From: an uncultured Sphingomonadaceae bacterium
GTDB taxonomy: Bacteria > Pseudomonadota > Alphaproteobacteria > Sphingomonadales > Sphingomonadaceae
Length of the DNA stretch: 64,000 nucleotides
Direction: 5' to 3'
Assembly (NCBI GenBank): GCA_947496865.1
Contig: CANMEE010000001.1
Coordinates: forward strand, 797,501-861,500
Under the pieces are notes generated by a model. It saw only the letters and a program-made list of their open reading frames with translations, ran no database searches and had not been told where the DNA came from. Both the position numbers and the translations under genes were made by a program. Shown here in pieces: positions 19,955 through 29,378 of the stretch (position 1 is its first letter; the number at the start of each line of letters is the position of its first letter).

Positions 19955-20749
19955 TTAGAACCAGATCAATAGAGCAGCGCCCATTGCGACACGGTACACG
20001 ACAAAGACCATCATCGATGCCTTACGCAGAAACTGCATCAGAAAGGTCATCGTAGCAAAAGCTGCGACGAAAGTCAGCGCGCCGGTAATCAGCGCCTCTT
20101 TAAGCAGATCGCCGCTGGCGTCCATCAGATCAGGGACAATCAGAATGCCTGCACCCGCAACAGCGGGAATGGACAGCAGAAAAGAAAAGCGCGCGGATTC
20201 GACCCGGCTATAACCAAGGAACCGCGCAGCTGTCATCGTGACACCAGACCGACTGGTTCCCGGGATGAGCGCCAATGCCTGGGCTAGGCCAACGATTATC
20301 CCGTCTTTCAATGTCATATCCTCAAAGGATTTAACCTGTTTTCCAACACGGTCAGCAATACCTAGAAGAACGCCATAGATGATGAGGTTAATGCCAACCA
20401 AATCAGTGCTGCGAAACCCCTCCAGATAACCGCCTGTCTTCAGGAACAAGCCCACGATGACCGCTGGGATTGTGCCTATAATGATCCACCAGAGCAAGCG
20501 GCGCTCTGCGTCCGCTTTACCGATACCGATCGTCGCGAAACCGCCCTTACCCAAGGAAATCACATCTTTGAAAAAATAGGTAATGATCGCCAGCAAAGAA
20601 CCGACATGCACCGCAATATCAATCATCGGCCCTTGATCGGCATAACCGGTGAACACAGGGAGCAAGATGAGATGACCGGAAGAAGAAATTGGCAAAAATT
20701 CGGTAACGCCTTGCACGATGGCGAGGAGCAGCATTTGAATAAATGTCAT
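19955..20749 (-). CDS. uppP: Undecaprenyl-diphosphatase
   Basis: The protein has 264 residues and is hydrophobic throughout (about eight membrane segments). It has both family signatures: TEFLPISSSGHL near residue 16 and PGTSRSGVTM near residue 165, with the catalytic Glu, Ser, His and Arg. It removes the pyrophosphate's terminal phosphate from undecaprenyl diphosphate on the periplasmic side, recycling the lipid carrier used for peptidoglycan and other polymers; overexpression gives bacitracin resistance in other bacteria. The length matches the family. The gene is monocistronic here, convergent with the NDUFA9-like gene. Its upstream region of about 270 nt is shared with divergent gltD. Confidence 0.96.
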   Translation of the reverse strand: MTFIQMLLLAIVQGVTEFLPISSSGHLILLPVFTGYADQGPMIDIAVHVGSLLAIITYFFKDVISLGKGGFATIGIGKADAERRLLWWIIIGTIPAVIVGLFLKTGGYLEGFRSTDLVGINLIIYGVLLGIADRVGKQVKSFEDMTLKDGIIVGLAQALALIPGTSRSGVTMTAARFLGYSRVESARFSFLLSIPAVAGAGILIVPDLMDASGDLLKEALITGALTFVAAFATMTFLMQFLRKASMMVFVVYRVAMGAALLIWF

Positions 20750-21021
20750 GATGAGACCCGGATAAACAAAAGAGAAGCCCGTATAGTTGCGGCAACCCGT
20801 TTTGTCCCTGCTGAATTTAGGTCCGATTTGATACTTTTATCGCCGCGCAGATAGACTTCCTGACTCGGCAGTAAGGTGAAGATGCTATATAGGTAAGTTA
20901 TACTGTCCTTTAATATTGTTTTCGCGTGACTCTGGCTGCTGTTTCACCTATCGCGGGGCCAATGTCTGCTCCAACGGGCAAGACTACCTCAATTGAAAAA
21001 TACAAAAAGTGAGCGATCTGC

Positions 21022-22476
21022 ATGCCAAAAGGCACGAAAAAATTAGATATGTTGAAATTTGTCCATACCGGGCAAACCTATCCTGATAAGCGGGATCCCA
21101 CGCTGCGGGCCGAGGATTTTCAGGAAATTGCCGATCGTTACGCTCCGGAAAAAGCCGCGGAACAGGCTGCGCGTTGTTCACAATGTGGGGTTCCCTATTG
21201 TTCGACCCACTGCCCTTTGCACAATCATATCCCTGATTGGTTGCGCCTGACAGCAGAGGGCCGGGTGCGTGAAGCCTATGAAATGTCGAACCTAACATCG
21301 ACCATGCCAGAAATTTGTGGTCGCATCTGTCCGCAGGACCGTTTGTGTGAAGGCAATTGCGTGATCGAATTTTCCGGCCATGGCGCGGTGACCATCGGCG
21401 CGGTAGAAAAATATATTACCGATACCGCTTGGGAAGAAGGCTGGGTCGAACCTTTGGTTCCCGGCAAATCCCGCGGACAATCCGTTGGCATTATTGGCGC
21501 TGGTCCCGCCGGCCTGACTGCTGGTGAATATCTGCGGGTCGCAGGCTATGACGTCCATATATATGACCGTCATGACCGTGCCGGGGGTTTGCTGACCTAT
21601 GGTATTCCCGGATTCAAACTCGAAAAAGATGTGATCATGCGGCGGGTTCAGCGCTTGAAAGATGGCGGGATAAATTTCCATGAAAATTTCGAAGTCGGCA
21701 AAGATGCGACTCTGGACGAACTGCGCACCAAACATGACGCAATCCTGATCGCTACCGGCGTCTATAAAGCGCGCGAAATCAAGATGCCGGGCGTCGGTGC
21801 CCCGGGCGTGGAAGAAGCGCTCGATTTCCTAACCGCATCCAATCGCAAAAGCTTTGGTGACGACGTGCCAGACTTTGACAATGGCCGCTTCAATGCCGCG
21901 GGCAAGAATGTCGTCGTCATCGGTGGCGGTGATACCGCAATGGATTGTGTACGCACCTCCGTGCGGCAGGGCGCGAAGTCGGTAAAATGCCTCTATCGCC
22001 GCGACCGCGCCAACATGCCCGGGTCGCAAAATGAAGTAAAAAATGCTGAAGAAGAAGGCGTGGAATTTGTCTGGCTCTCCGCTCCCAAAGCCGTTGAAGG
22101 CACAGAGCATGTCACCGCGGTCAAGGCAACCAAGATGCGTCTGGGCGCGCCAGATGCCAGCGGCCGCCGCGCACCAGAAGTACAGCCCGATAGCGAATTT
22201 ACGCTGGAATCCGATCTGGTAATCAAGGCTTTAGGCTTTGATGCTGAAGAACTGCCCAGCCTGTTTGACTGTCCCGACCTCAGCGTCACACGCTGGGGCA
22301 CTTTGCGGGTCGATCATAAGAGCATGATGACTAATCTCGACGGTGTTTTCGCTGCCGGTGATATTGTTCGCGGCGCCAGCCTTGTGGTATGGGGTATTCG
22401 CGACGGTCGTGACGTGACCGAGCATATGCACAAATTTTTGCGCGAAAAAGCAAAGGCGGCGAAACAAGCCGCCTGA
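21022..22476 (+). CDS. gltD: Glutamate synthase (NADPH) small subunit
   Basis: The protein has 484 residues, normal for the small subunit. The N-terminal part holds the iron-sulfur cysteines (C52, C55, C60, C64, then CGRICPQDRLCEGNC). The FAD-binding GAGPAGL motif follows at about 153, then YDRHDRAGGLLTYGIP and the NADPH-binding GGGDTAMDC motif. It passes electrons from NADPH through FAD to the large subunit, which makes glutamate from glutamine and 2-oxoglutarate. The large-subunit gene lies 1 kb downstream with one secreted-protein gene between. The gene order small-then-large, with an insertion, is less usual than gltBD. The start is the ATG preceded by GTGAGCGATCTGC, a weak ribosome site. 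Confidence 0.96.
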   Translation: MPKGTKKLDMLKFVHTGQTYPDKRDPTLRAEDFQEIADRYAPEKAAEQAARCSQCGVPYCSTHCPLHNHIPDWLRLTAEGRVREAYEMSNLTSTMPEICGRICPQDRLCEGNCVIEFSGHGAVTIGAVEKYITDTAWEEGWVEPLVPGKSRGQSVGIIGAGPAGLTAGEYLRVAGYDVHIYDRHDRAGGLLTYGIPGFKLEKDVIMRRVQRLKDGGINFHENFEVGKDATLDELRTKHDAILIATGVYKAREIKMPGVGAPGVEEALDFLTASNRKSFGDDVPDFDNGRFNAAGKNVVVIGGGDTAMDCVRTSVRQGAKSVKCLYRRDRANMPGSQNEVKNAEEEGVEFVWLSAPKAVEGTEHVTAVKATKMRLGAPDASGRRAPEVQPDSEFTLESDLVIKALGFDAEELPSLFDCPDLSVTRWGTLRVDHKSMMTNLDGVFAAGDIVRGASLVVWGIRDGRDVTEHMHKFLREKAKAAKQAA

Positions 22477-22512
22477 ACATTGAAATTTTCGTCCCCAATT
22501 TCGGAGTTATAG

Positions 22513-23403
22513 ATGAAAAAATTCCTGGCAACTGCCGTAAGCTCATTGGCCTTGGCTTTAAGTGTCCCTGCCGCAGCACAAGAGGCGGATAGCAATGCCG
22601 AAGCTGCCGCAACCGAAGCAGCGCCTATCGAACCTGCGCGATTGGAAGCGGCCAAAAGCACGGTCGATTATCTGTTTCCTCTCGGCACGTACGAGCGGAT
22701 GATGAAGGGTACTATGGACCAGTTGATGGACCAGATGATGATGGGCATGGGCGATATGCGCATGGGTGATCTGGCTGGTGCTGGCGGCGTCGCAAGAGGC
22801 GATATGCCCGACGGCATGGGTGAAAAAACGCTCGCCGAAATATCACGCGAAGCAGATCCCAATTTCGATGAGCGGATGAAAATTTCAACCAAAGTGATGA
22901 TGGACGAGATGATCGATATCATGATCACCATGGAGCCAGCTGTTCGCGAAGCGCTCACCAATATTTATGCGCGCAAATTTACTGCGCCTCAGCTTACTGA
23001 GATGAACAGCTTTTTCGCCACCGATACCGGCAGTGCCTTTGCCCGCGACTATATGATGGTTTTTGTTGATCCTGAAATGATGCAGTCGATGATGACCATG
23101 GTGCCGGAAATGATGCAGGCCATGCCCAACATCATGAAAAAAGTCGAAGAAGCCACGGCCCATCTCCCGCCGGTAAAAATGCCCGGCGCCGATGATCCTT
23201 TTGCTTCGGTCGAGGACGTTATGGACGAAGCTGACGGTTCCGATGACACAACCGACTTCACAGATCCCGAAAACTGGTCAGCCGAAGATCGCGAGCTGGT
23301 TAATAAGCTCAGCACCGATTCTGACACCGCGTTCGAGAAATATTACGCAGCCGTCGAAAAGGCGCAAACCAACGCCAAAATGAAAATGGCGAAAGATAAA
23401 TAA
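22513..23403 (+). CDS. Secreted Met-rich DUF2059-type protein
   Basis: The protein has 296 residues with a clear Sec signal peptide (MKKFLATAVSSLALALSVPA, cleavage near AAA-QE). The mature part is unusually rich in methionine, especially at about 70-90 (segments such as MDQLMDQMMMGMGDM) and about 190-215. The segment REALTNIYARKFTAPQLTEM followed by FFATDTGSAF is typical of DUF2059, a periplasmic helical domain of unknown function. The C-terminal 80 residues are acidic and likely disordered. GGAG stands ahead of the ATG. It sits between gltD and gltB and is probably co-transcribed, though nothing links it to glutamate synthesis. The Met-richness could mean metal (copper) binding or oxidant scavenging; that is speculation. 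Confidence 0.8.
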   Translation: MKKFLATAVSSLALALSVPAAAQEADSNAEAAATEAAPIEPARLEAAKSTVDYLFPLGTYERMMKGTMDQLMDQMMMGMGDMRMGDLAGAGGVARGDMPDGMGEKTLAEISREADPNFDERMKISTKVMMDEMIDIMITMEPAVREALTNIYARKFTAPQLTEMNSFFATDTGSAFARDYMMVFVDPEMMQSMMTMVPEMMQAMPNIMKKVEEATAHLPPVKMPGADDPFASVEDVMDEADGSDDTTDFTDPENWSAEDRELVNKLSTDSDTAFEKYYAAVEKAQTNAKMKMAKDK

Positions 23404-23448
23404 ACAGCAGCCCATATCGACGCTGTCTCCACCTACTGAAATGAAAAT

Positions 23449-26400
23449 ATGATGACCCATTATCCGACACCTGAACATAAACGCCTAGCCGAAACCGGCA
23501 TGTACCGCCCTGAATTTGAATCCGATGCCTGCGGCGTCGGGCTGGTCGCGGCGACCGACGGCAAGCCGTCACGGCGAGTAGTGTCTTCGGCGATTGATGC
23601 TCTGAAAGCGGTCTGGCACCGGGGTGCGGTGGATGCGGACGGGATGACTGGCGATGGTGCCGGGCTGCATGTTGATTTGCCCGCTCGTTTCTTTGATGAT
23701 GCGATTGCCGATAGCGGGCACAAGGTTCTGCCAAACCGGCTGGCCGTCGGTATGATCTTTCTGCCGCGCACGGATTTGAGCGCACAGGAAACTTGCCGGA
23801 CGATAGTCGAAGCGGAAATCATCGAAGCCGGATATAAAATTTACGGCTGGCGCCAGGTCCCGGTCAACGTCTCGGTTATCGGCGTGAAGGCGCAAAATAC
23901 GCGGCCTGAAATTGAGCAAATCATGATCGCCGGACCACTGCCAGATCGGCAAAGCATCGCGGAATTTGAAAAAAACCTCTATCTCATCCGCCGCCGGATC
24001 GAAAAAAAGGTTATCGCAGCGCAGATTCAGGATTTCTACATCTGCAGCCTGTCCTGCCGCTCGATCATTTATAAGGGCCTGTTCCTCGCAGAATCTTTAT
24101 CCGTCTTTTATCCCGATCTGACCGACGAGCGCTTTGAAAGCCGCGTTGCGATTTTCCACCAGCGCTATTCGACCAATACTTTTCCGCAATGGTGGCTGGC
24201 GCAACCATTTCGCACGCTCGCGCATAATGGCGAAGTGAACACCATCCGCGGCAATAAAAACTGGATGAAGAGCCACGAGATTAAAATGGCGAGCCTCGCC
24301 TTTGGTGATCATTCGGAAGATATTAAGCCGGTCATTCCGGCCGGCGCATCGGACACGGCGGCACTGGACGCGGTGTTTGAAACTATTTGTCGTTCCGGTC
24401 GCGATGCACCGACGGCCAAGCTGATGCTGGTTCCCGAGGCCTGGCAGAATGAAACGGATATCGATCCAGCGCATAAAGCTATGTATGAATATATGGCCAG
24501 CGTCATGGAGCCATGGGATGGCCCCGCCGCTCTGGCTATGACGGACGGCCGTTGGGCTGTCGCGGGCGTTGACCGCAATGCGCTCCGGCCGCTGCGGTAC
24601 AGCAAGACTTCTGACAATCTGCTGATCATTGGATCCGAAACCGGCATGGTTGTCGTTCCCGAAAGCCAGATAATCGAAAAAGGCCGACTGGGACCCGGTC
24701 AAATGATCGCCGTCGATCTGCAAGAAGGCGTCGTCTTCTCCGACAAGGCGATCAAAGACAAAATCGCGTCCGAAGAACCTTATCCCGAGCGGGTCAAAGG
24801 TTTTCAAACCATGGACGATCTGCCGCCAGCACCGGCGAACGCGGGCATGAAGTTTACCAAGGAAGAGTTAATCCGTCGCCAGACCGCGGCTGGGCATACA
24901 CTGGAAGATATGGAAGTGATCCTCGCGCCCATGGTCGAGGACGCCAAGGAAGCCATTGGCTCCATGGGCGATGACACACCGCTGGCCGTGATCAGCCTGA
25001 AGCCACGCCAAATCAGTCATTTCTTCCGCCAGAATTTCAGCCAGGTTACCAATCCGCCGATTGACAGCCTGCGCGAACGGCATGTGATGAGCCTGCGCAC
25101 GCGCTTTTCCAATCTTGCCAATATTTTGGAAAAAGACAGCCAGAATGAAAATGTTCTGGTGCTCGACAGTCCGGTGCTCAGCTGTGGGGCTTGGGAACGG
25201 CTGAAAGCGAGCTTTGGCGATGCCGTTGCGGAAATTGACTGCACCATGTCCAATACCGGCGGCGCGATTGAATTGCGCGACGCGATTGCGCGGATTCGCG
25301 ATGAAGCCGAGCAAGCGGTGCGGCAGGGCAAGACAGAAGTCTTCCTGACCGACGAAAATATTGATGAAGATCATATGGCGATCAGCATGATCATCGCAAC
25401 GGCTGCCGTGCACACGCACTTGGTGCGCAAGGGATTGCGCGCTTACGCCTCGGTCAATGTTCGTGCTGCTGAATGTCTCGATACCCATTGCTATGCGGTG
25501 TTAATTGGCGTCGGCGCGACCACGGTCAACGCCTATCTATCCGAGGCCGCAATCGAAGACCGCCAGGCGCGCGGTCTATTCGATGGACTTTCCCTCGATG
25601 AATGCATCGCACGGCACAAGAAAGCCGTCGACGAAGGCTTGCTGAAAATCATGTCCAAAATGGGCATTGCCGTCATCTCCAGCTATCGCGGTGGCTATAA
25701 TTTTGAAGCCGTGGGTCTGTCCCGCGCATTGTGCAATGACCTGTTCCCGGGCATGCCGACAAAGATTTCCGGCGAAGGCTATGCATCCTTGTTCATCAAC
25801 GCGCAGGACAAGCATGAGGCAGCGTTTGAACCCGCCGTAGTGCGTTTGCCTGTGGGCGGTTTCTACAAACAGCGCGATGGCGGCGAAGCCCATGCTTATG
25901 GCGCGCATCTGATGCACTTGCTGCAAAGTGCCGTCGCGCATGACAGCTATTCTTCCTACCTGCAATTTTCGCAAGGGGTTCGCGAATTGGAACCCGTTTA
26001 CCTGCGCGACCTGATGGAATTTAACTACGCGCCAGAGCCGATTCCGATCGACGAAGTGGAAGCGATTACCGAAATCCGCAAACGCTTTAACACGCCCGGC
26101 ATGTCTCTCGGTGCTCTAAGTCCCGAGGCGCATGAAACGCTTGCCATTGCAATGAATCGCATTGGTGCGAAATCCGTGTCCGGCGAAGGCGGGGAAGAAA
26201 AACGCCGCTACGCACCGTTTGAAAATGGCGACAATGCATCGAGCCCGATTAAACAGGTCGCCTCTGGACGCTTTGGCGTGACAGCGGAATATCTGGGCGC
26301 TTGTGAAGAGGTCGAAATTAAGGTCGCCCAAGGCGCTAAGCCGGGCGAAGGCGGGCAATTGCCCGGCTTTAAAGTCACCGAGTTTATCGCCAAGCTACGT

Positions 26401-27975
26401 CACTCGACCCCGGGTGTCACACTCATTTCACCGCCGCCGCATCATGATATCTATTCGATCGAAGATCTCGCGCAGCTGATTTATGACCTCAAGCAAATCA
26501 ACCCCAAAGCACGCGTCTGTGTGAAGCTCGTCTCCGCTGCTGGTATCGGTACGATTGCCGCTGGCGTTGCCAAGGCCCATGCCGATGTCATCCTGATTTC
26601 CGGCAATACCGGCGGGACCGGCGCGTCACCGCAAACCTCGATTAAATTTGCCGGCACCCCTTGGGAAATGGGCCTGACCGAAGCCAATCAGGTGCTGACG
26701 CTCAACAACCTGCGCCACCGCGTGAAATTGCGCACCGATGGCGGCCTGAAAACGGGCCGCGACATTGTCATCGCCGCGATATTGGGCGCAGAGGAATTTG
26801 GTCTCGGCACGCTCAGCCTTGTCGCCATGGGTTGTATCATGGTGCGCCAGTGCCACAGCAACACCTGCCCGGTCGGCGTCTGTGTGCAGGATGACAAGCT
26901 GCGCGAGAAATTTACCGGTACACCAGAAAAAGTCATCAACCTGATGACCTATATGGCCGAAGAAGTCCGCGAGATTCTCGCGCGGCTGGGCTACCGGACA
27001 TTGGAGGAGGTTATCGGGCGCACAGAATTGCTGCGTCAGGTTAGCCGCGGGGCCGAGCATCTGGATGATCTCGACCTTAACCCCATCCTTGCCAAGGTCG
27101 ATGCGCCTGATACCGAACGCACATTCAACCTGCCAACCCATCGCAACGAAGTGCCTGACAGTCTCGACGCGCAAATGATTGCCGACGCACAACCTGTCTT
27201 TGAGCGACGCGAGAAAATGCAGCTGACCTATACCGTACGCAACACGCATCGCGCGGTGGGTACGCGTTTCTCAGCAGAGATCACCGCCAAATATGGCATG
27301 AGCACGCTCAACGAAGACCATGTCCATGTACGCCTGCGCGGTTCGGCCGGTCAGTCACTGGGCGCATTTTTGTGCCAGGGGATTACGCTGGAAGTCTTTG
27401 GCGATGCCAATGACTATGTCGGCAAAGGCTTGTCCGGCGGCAAGATTGTCGTCCGCCCGATGGTCAGCTCACCGCTCGACAGCAAGGCCAATACGATTAT
27501 CGGCAACACCGTGCTTTATGGCGCAACCTCCGGCCAGCTTTATGCAGCGGGCCAAGCGGGAGAACGCTTTGCTGTCCGCAATTCCGGCGCGGATGTGGTC
27601 GTAGAAGGCTGCGGCGCCAATGGCTGCGAATATATGACCGGTGGCAATGCGGTAATCCTCGGCGCGGTGGGCAATAATTTTGGCGCTGGCATGACCGGCG
27701 GCATGGCCTTCATTCTCGACCTTGATCGCAATTTTGAGAAACATGCCAATCCCGAAAGCCTTGTCTGGCAACGGCTGGACAGCGACTATTGGGAAGAGCA
27801 TCTCAAATCGCTGATCGAAGCCCATCACCGGACAACCGACAGCAATTGGTCAGAGACGATCCTGCGCGACTGGGACCGCTGGCGCGAACGCTTCTGGCAG
27901 GTTTGTCCAAAAGAAATGGTAAGCCGGTTGGATCATCCATTGTCAGATAACGAGGCGATTGAAGCGGCGGAGTAA
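23449..27975 (+). CDS. gltB: Glutamate synthase (NADPH) large subunit
   Basis: The protein has 1508 residues, the usual size. Cys28 in DACGVG is the predicted nucleophile of the N-terminal class II glutaminase domain, exposed after removal of a 27-residue propeptide. The central domain, the FMN-binding synthase domain (AKSVSGEGGEE, then the glycine-rich ISGNTGGTGASP) and the 3Fe-4S cysteines (CIMVRQCHSNTCPVGVC at about 1127-1143) follow. The protein ends in the GXGXG beta-helix (GKGLSGGKIVV, GANGCEYMTGGNAVILG). It channels ammonia from glutamine onto 2-oxoglutarate using electrons from GltD. It is the third gene of the gltD cluster, with a 45-nt gap to the DUF2059 gene. The following small membrane-protein gene begins 2 nt after its stop. 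Confidence 0.97.
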   Translation: MMTHYPTPEHKRLAETGMYRPEFESDACGVGLVAATDGKPSRRVVSSAIDALKAVWHRGAVDADGMTGDGAGLHVDLPARFFDDAIADSGHKVLPNRLAVGMIFLPRTDLSAQETCRTIVEAEIIEAGYKIYGWRQVPVNVSVIGVKAQNTRPEIEQIMIAGPLPDRQSIAEFEKNLYLIRRRIEKKVIAAQIQDFYICSLSCRSIIYKGLFLAESLSVFYPDLTDERFESRVAIFHQRYSTNTFPQWWLAQPFRTLAHNGEVNTIRGNKNWMKSHEIKMASLAFGDHSEDIKPVIPAGASDTAALDAVFETICRSGRDAPTAKLMLVPEAWQNETDIDPAHKAMYEYMASVMEPWDGPAALAMTDGRWAVAGVDRNALRPLRYSKTSDNLLIIGSETGMVVVPESQIIEKGRLGPGQMIAVDLQEGVVFSDKAIKDKIASEEPYPERVKGFQTMDDLPPAPANAGMKFTKEELIRRQTAAGHTLEDMEVILAPMVEDAKEAIGSMGDDTPLAVISLKPRQISHFFRQNFSQVTNPPIDSLRERHVMSLRTRFSNLANILEKDSQNENVLVLDSPVLSCGAWERLKASFGDAVAEIDCTMSNTGGAIELRDAIARIRDEAEQAVRQGKTEVFLTDENIDEDHMAISMIIATAAVHTHLVRKGLRAYASVNVRAAECLDTHCYAVLIGVGATTVNAYLSEAAIEDRQARGLFDGLSLDECIARHKKAVDEGLLKIMSKMGIAVISSYRGGYNFEAVGLSRALCNDLFPGMPTKISGEGYASLFINAQDKHEAAFEPAVVRLPVGGFYKQRDGGEAHAYGAHLMHLLQSAVAHDSYSSYLQFSQGVRELEPVYLRDLMEFNYAPEPIPIDEVEAITEIRKRFNTPGMSLGALSPEAHETLAIAMNRIGAKSVSGEGGEEKRRYAPFENGDNASSPIKQVASGRFGVTAEYLGACEEVEIKVAQGAKPGEGGQLPGFKVTEFIAKLRHSTPGVTLISPPPHHDIYSIEDLAQLIYDLKQINPKARVCVKLVSAAGIGTIAAGVAKAHADVILISGNTGGTGASPQTSIKFAGTPWEMGLTEANQVLTLNNLRHRVKLRTDGGLKTGRDIVIAAILGAEEFGLGTLSLVAMGCIMVRQCHSNTCPVGVCVQDDKLREKFTGTPEKVINLMTYMAEEVREILARLGYRTLEEVIGRTELLRQVSRGAEHLDDLDLNPILAKVDAPDTERTFNLPTHRNEVPDSLDAQMIADAQPVFERREKMQLTYTVRNTHRAVGTRFSAEITAKYGMSTLNEDHVHVRLRGSAGQSLGAFLCQGITLEVFGDANDYVGKGLSGGKIVVRPMVSSPLDSKANTIIGNTVLYGATSGQLYAAGQAGERFAVRNSGADVVVEGCGANGCEYMTGGNAVILGAVGNNFGAGMTGGMAFILDLDRNFEKHANPESLVWQRLDSDYWEEHLKSLIEAHHRTTDSNWSETILRDWDRWRERFWQVCPKEMVSRLDHPLSDNEAIEAAE

Positions 27976-27977
27976 TT

Positions 27978-28382
27978 TTGCGTTTTAGCGATAGATTGCA
28001 ATTTTGGGGCTTTGTAGCCCTTAGAGAGTGGAAAACTGCATTGCTACTTGTGGGCATCGCAGGCTTTTTTCTTGGCATCTACCATATACTTTCGAATGGA
28101 ATCTGGAATGCTCGGCGTCAGCCCAGCGATCTGGTAGATGGCAAAGTGGCTTCGTTGTGGACAGAGCATGGATATTACAGCAGTTTACAGCCCAAGGCCT
28201 ACATCAAGGTAAGGTTGAATAATGAGCAGACTATAACTTTGAGGGTCAGAAACACGCTAATTTCCGGATGTAATCCAGGAGACGATATTCAGATAAGAAT
28301 ATACACCAGTGAAGCCCAACGGGTCTTTTATCGTTTAGGTCCGCAAATATGTAACGGTCCAGACAAGGAATTAAAAGAATGA
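27978..28382 (+). CDS. Small membrane-anchored protein of unknown function, TTG start
   Basis: The protein has 134 residues. I start it at TTG 27978 because GGAG lies five bases ahead, inside the end of gltB. One membrane segment at about residues 21-38 (TALLLVGIAGFFLGIYHI) is followed by an extracytoplasmic domain of beta character with two cysteines (SGCNPGDD, PQICNGP) that could form a disulfide. The stretch DLVDGKVASLWTEHGYY followed by YIKVRLNNEQTITLRV resembles small beta-barrel/OB-like secreted domains, but I do not recognise the family. It is coupled to gltB (2-nt gap) and to the VOC gene (4-nt overlap), so it is probably read from the same transcript. Confidence 0.7.
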   Translation: MRFSDRLQFWGFVALREWKTALLLVGIAGFFLGIYHILSNGIWNARRQPSDLVDGKVASLWTEHGYYSSLQPKAYIKVRLNNEQTITLRVRNTLISGCNPGDDIQIRIYTSEAQRVFYRLGPQICNGPDKELKE

Positions 28383-28714
28383 GCAAAATCACCCCCAATT
28401 ATCTCGAGATGAGAGCCGCCGACCTTCCTGCCAGCAAGGCCTTCTATGAAAAAGCCTTCGGCTTTGCCTTTACCGACTATGGTCCGGAATATGCCGCGGT
28501 CGAAGGCGGGCCCGTGCAAATTGGTATCGCCGCTGGGGAGGAACCGTCCGCCCCGATGCCAACCTTTGAAACGGATGATCTGGAAGCTGCGCTTGCGCAG
28601 GTGAAAGCGGCTGGTGGCGCAATTGTCAAAGAGGTTTTTGCCTATCCCGGTGGGCAACGGTTTGAATGTCTGGACCCTTCTGGCAATCGATTGGCCATTT
28701 ATAAACCGGGTTGA
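28379..28714 (+). CDS. VOC-family (glyoxalase/bleomycin-resistance-like) protein
   Basis: The protein has 111 residues, a single VOC unit: YLEMRAADLPASKAFYEKAF at the N-terminus, PTFETDDLEAALAQVKAAGG in the middle and GQRFECLDPSGNRLAIYKP at the end. This is the betaalpha-betabetabeta pattern that pairs into a metal-binding cup. Glu in RFECLDPSGN and the N-terminal Glu/Asn positions are the likely metal ligands. Proteins of this size act as glyoxalases, dioxygenases or drug-binding proteins; the substrate cannot be assigned. The ATG overlaps the previous stop (ATGA), which fixes the start and indicates coupling with the small membrane-protein gene. Confidence 0.85.
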   Translation: MSKITPNYLEMRAADLPASKAFYEKAFGFAFTDYGPEYAAVEGGPVQIGIAAGEEPSAPMPTFETDDLEAALAQVKAAGGAIVKEVFAYPGGQRFECLDPSGNRLAIYKPG

Positions 28715-28840
28715 ACTCCGTGATTTTGAGCATTGTTACAACTGTTTACAGGCCATTTTGCCAAAACCTCCATGGGTTCAGCTTTAACTCAGACGCAGGC
28801 TGCTAGACCGAGTCTAACGATAATATCTAGGAGGCTTCAT

Positions 28841-29278
28841 ATGCGCCATTTTCTTGCTCTTCCCCTTTTGGCGGTATCGCTGAGCCTTGCTGTCCCCGCA
28901 TCCGCGCAGGATCACCAACCAGAATCCGAGATGATCGAAAAGCTGAATGACCCGGCTTTTCAGGACGGCATGGTGGCCATGATGTCAGGCTTTATGACGG
29001 CGATGATGGACCTGCCAATCGGCCAATTTGCGGCGGCTGTGGACAAAGCCGTCCCCGAAGGCATGGATAGTGAAGAAACATTTTCCCGCATAGACCCAGA
29101 CGCCACCTTGGGTGATCTGGCTGCGGGCGACAATCCCGATTTCGACGCCGACATGGAAGACAAAATGCGCAAAGGCACGGCGATAATGGGTATCATGGCC
29201 AGCGAATTTGGCGCACTGCTGCCGCAGCTCAAAGCCATAGGCAAGAACATGAAACGCCGGATGGGCGAGCTAGAATAG
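28841..29278 (+). CDS. Small secreted Met-rich protein, related to the DUF2059-type neighbour
   Basis: The protein has 145 residues. The frame can be extended upstream to a TTG at 28733, but ATG 28841 is preceded by a perfect AGGAGG at 28829-28834 and gives an immediate signal peptide (MRHFLALPLLAVSLSLAVPA, cleavage after ASA), so I use it. The mature part is helical and Met-rich (MVAMMSGFMTAMMDLP). A segment TLGDLAAGDNPDFDADM parallels TLAEISREADPNFDERM in the secreted protein encoded between gltD and gltB, so the two are probably distant relatives. The function is unknown and the location is presumably periplasmic. Confidence 0.8.
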   Translation: MRHFLALPLLAVSLSLAVPASAQDHQPESEMIEKLNDPAFQDGMVAMMSGFMTAMMDLPIGQFAAAVDKAVPEGMDSEETFSRIDPDATLGDLAAGDNPDFDADMEDKMRKGTAIMGIMASEFGALLPQLKAIGKNMKRRMGELE

Positions 29279-29378
29279 CGCTTGCCGATAACATGTTTCG
29301 TCGCGTCTGACTGTCTATTGACGGTTTCCCGCATCAAGCCCCTTCCCCCGCAGGGGATTCCCGATTAACAGCAACAAT

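Noticed and set aside
28733..28840. Longer N-terminus for the small secreted protein from a TTG start
   Set aside because: It would bury the signal peptide and ignore the perfect AGGAGG before ATG 28841.
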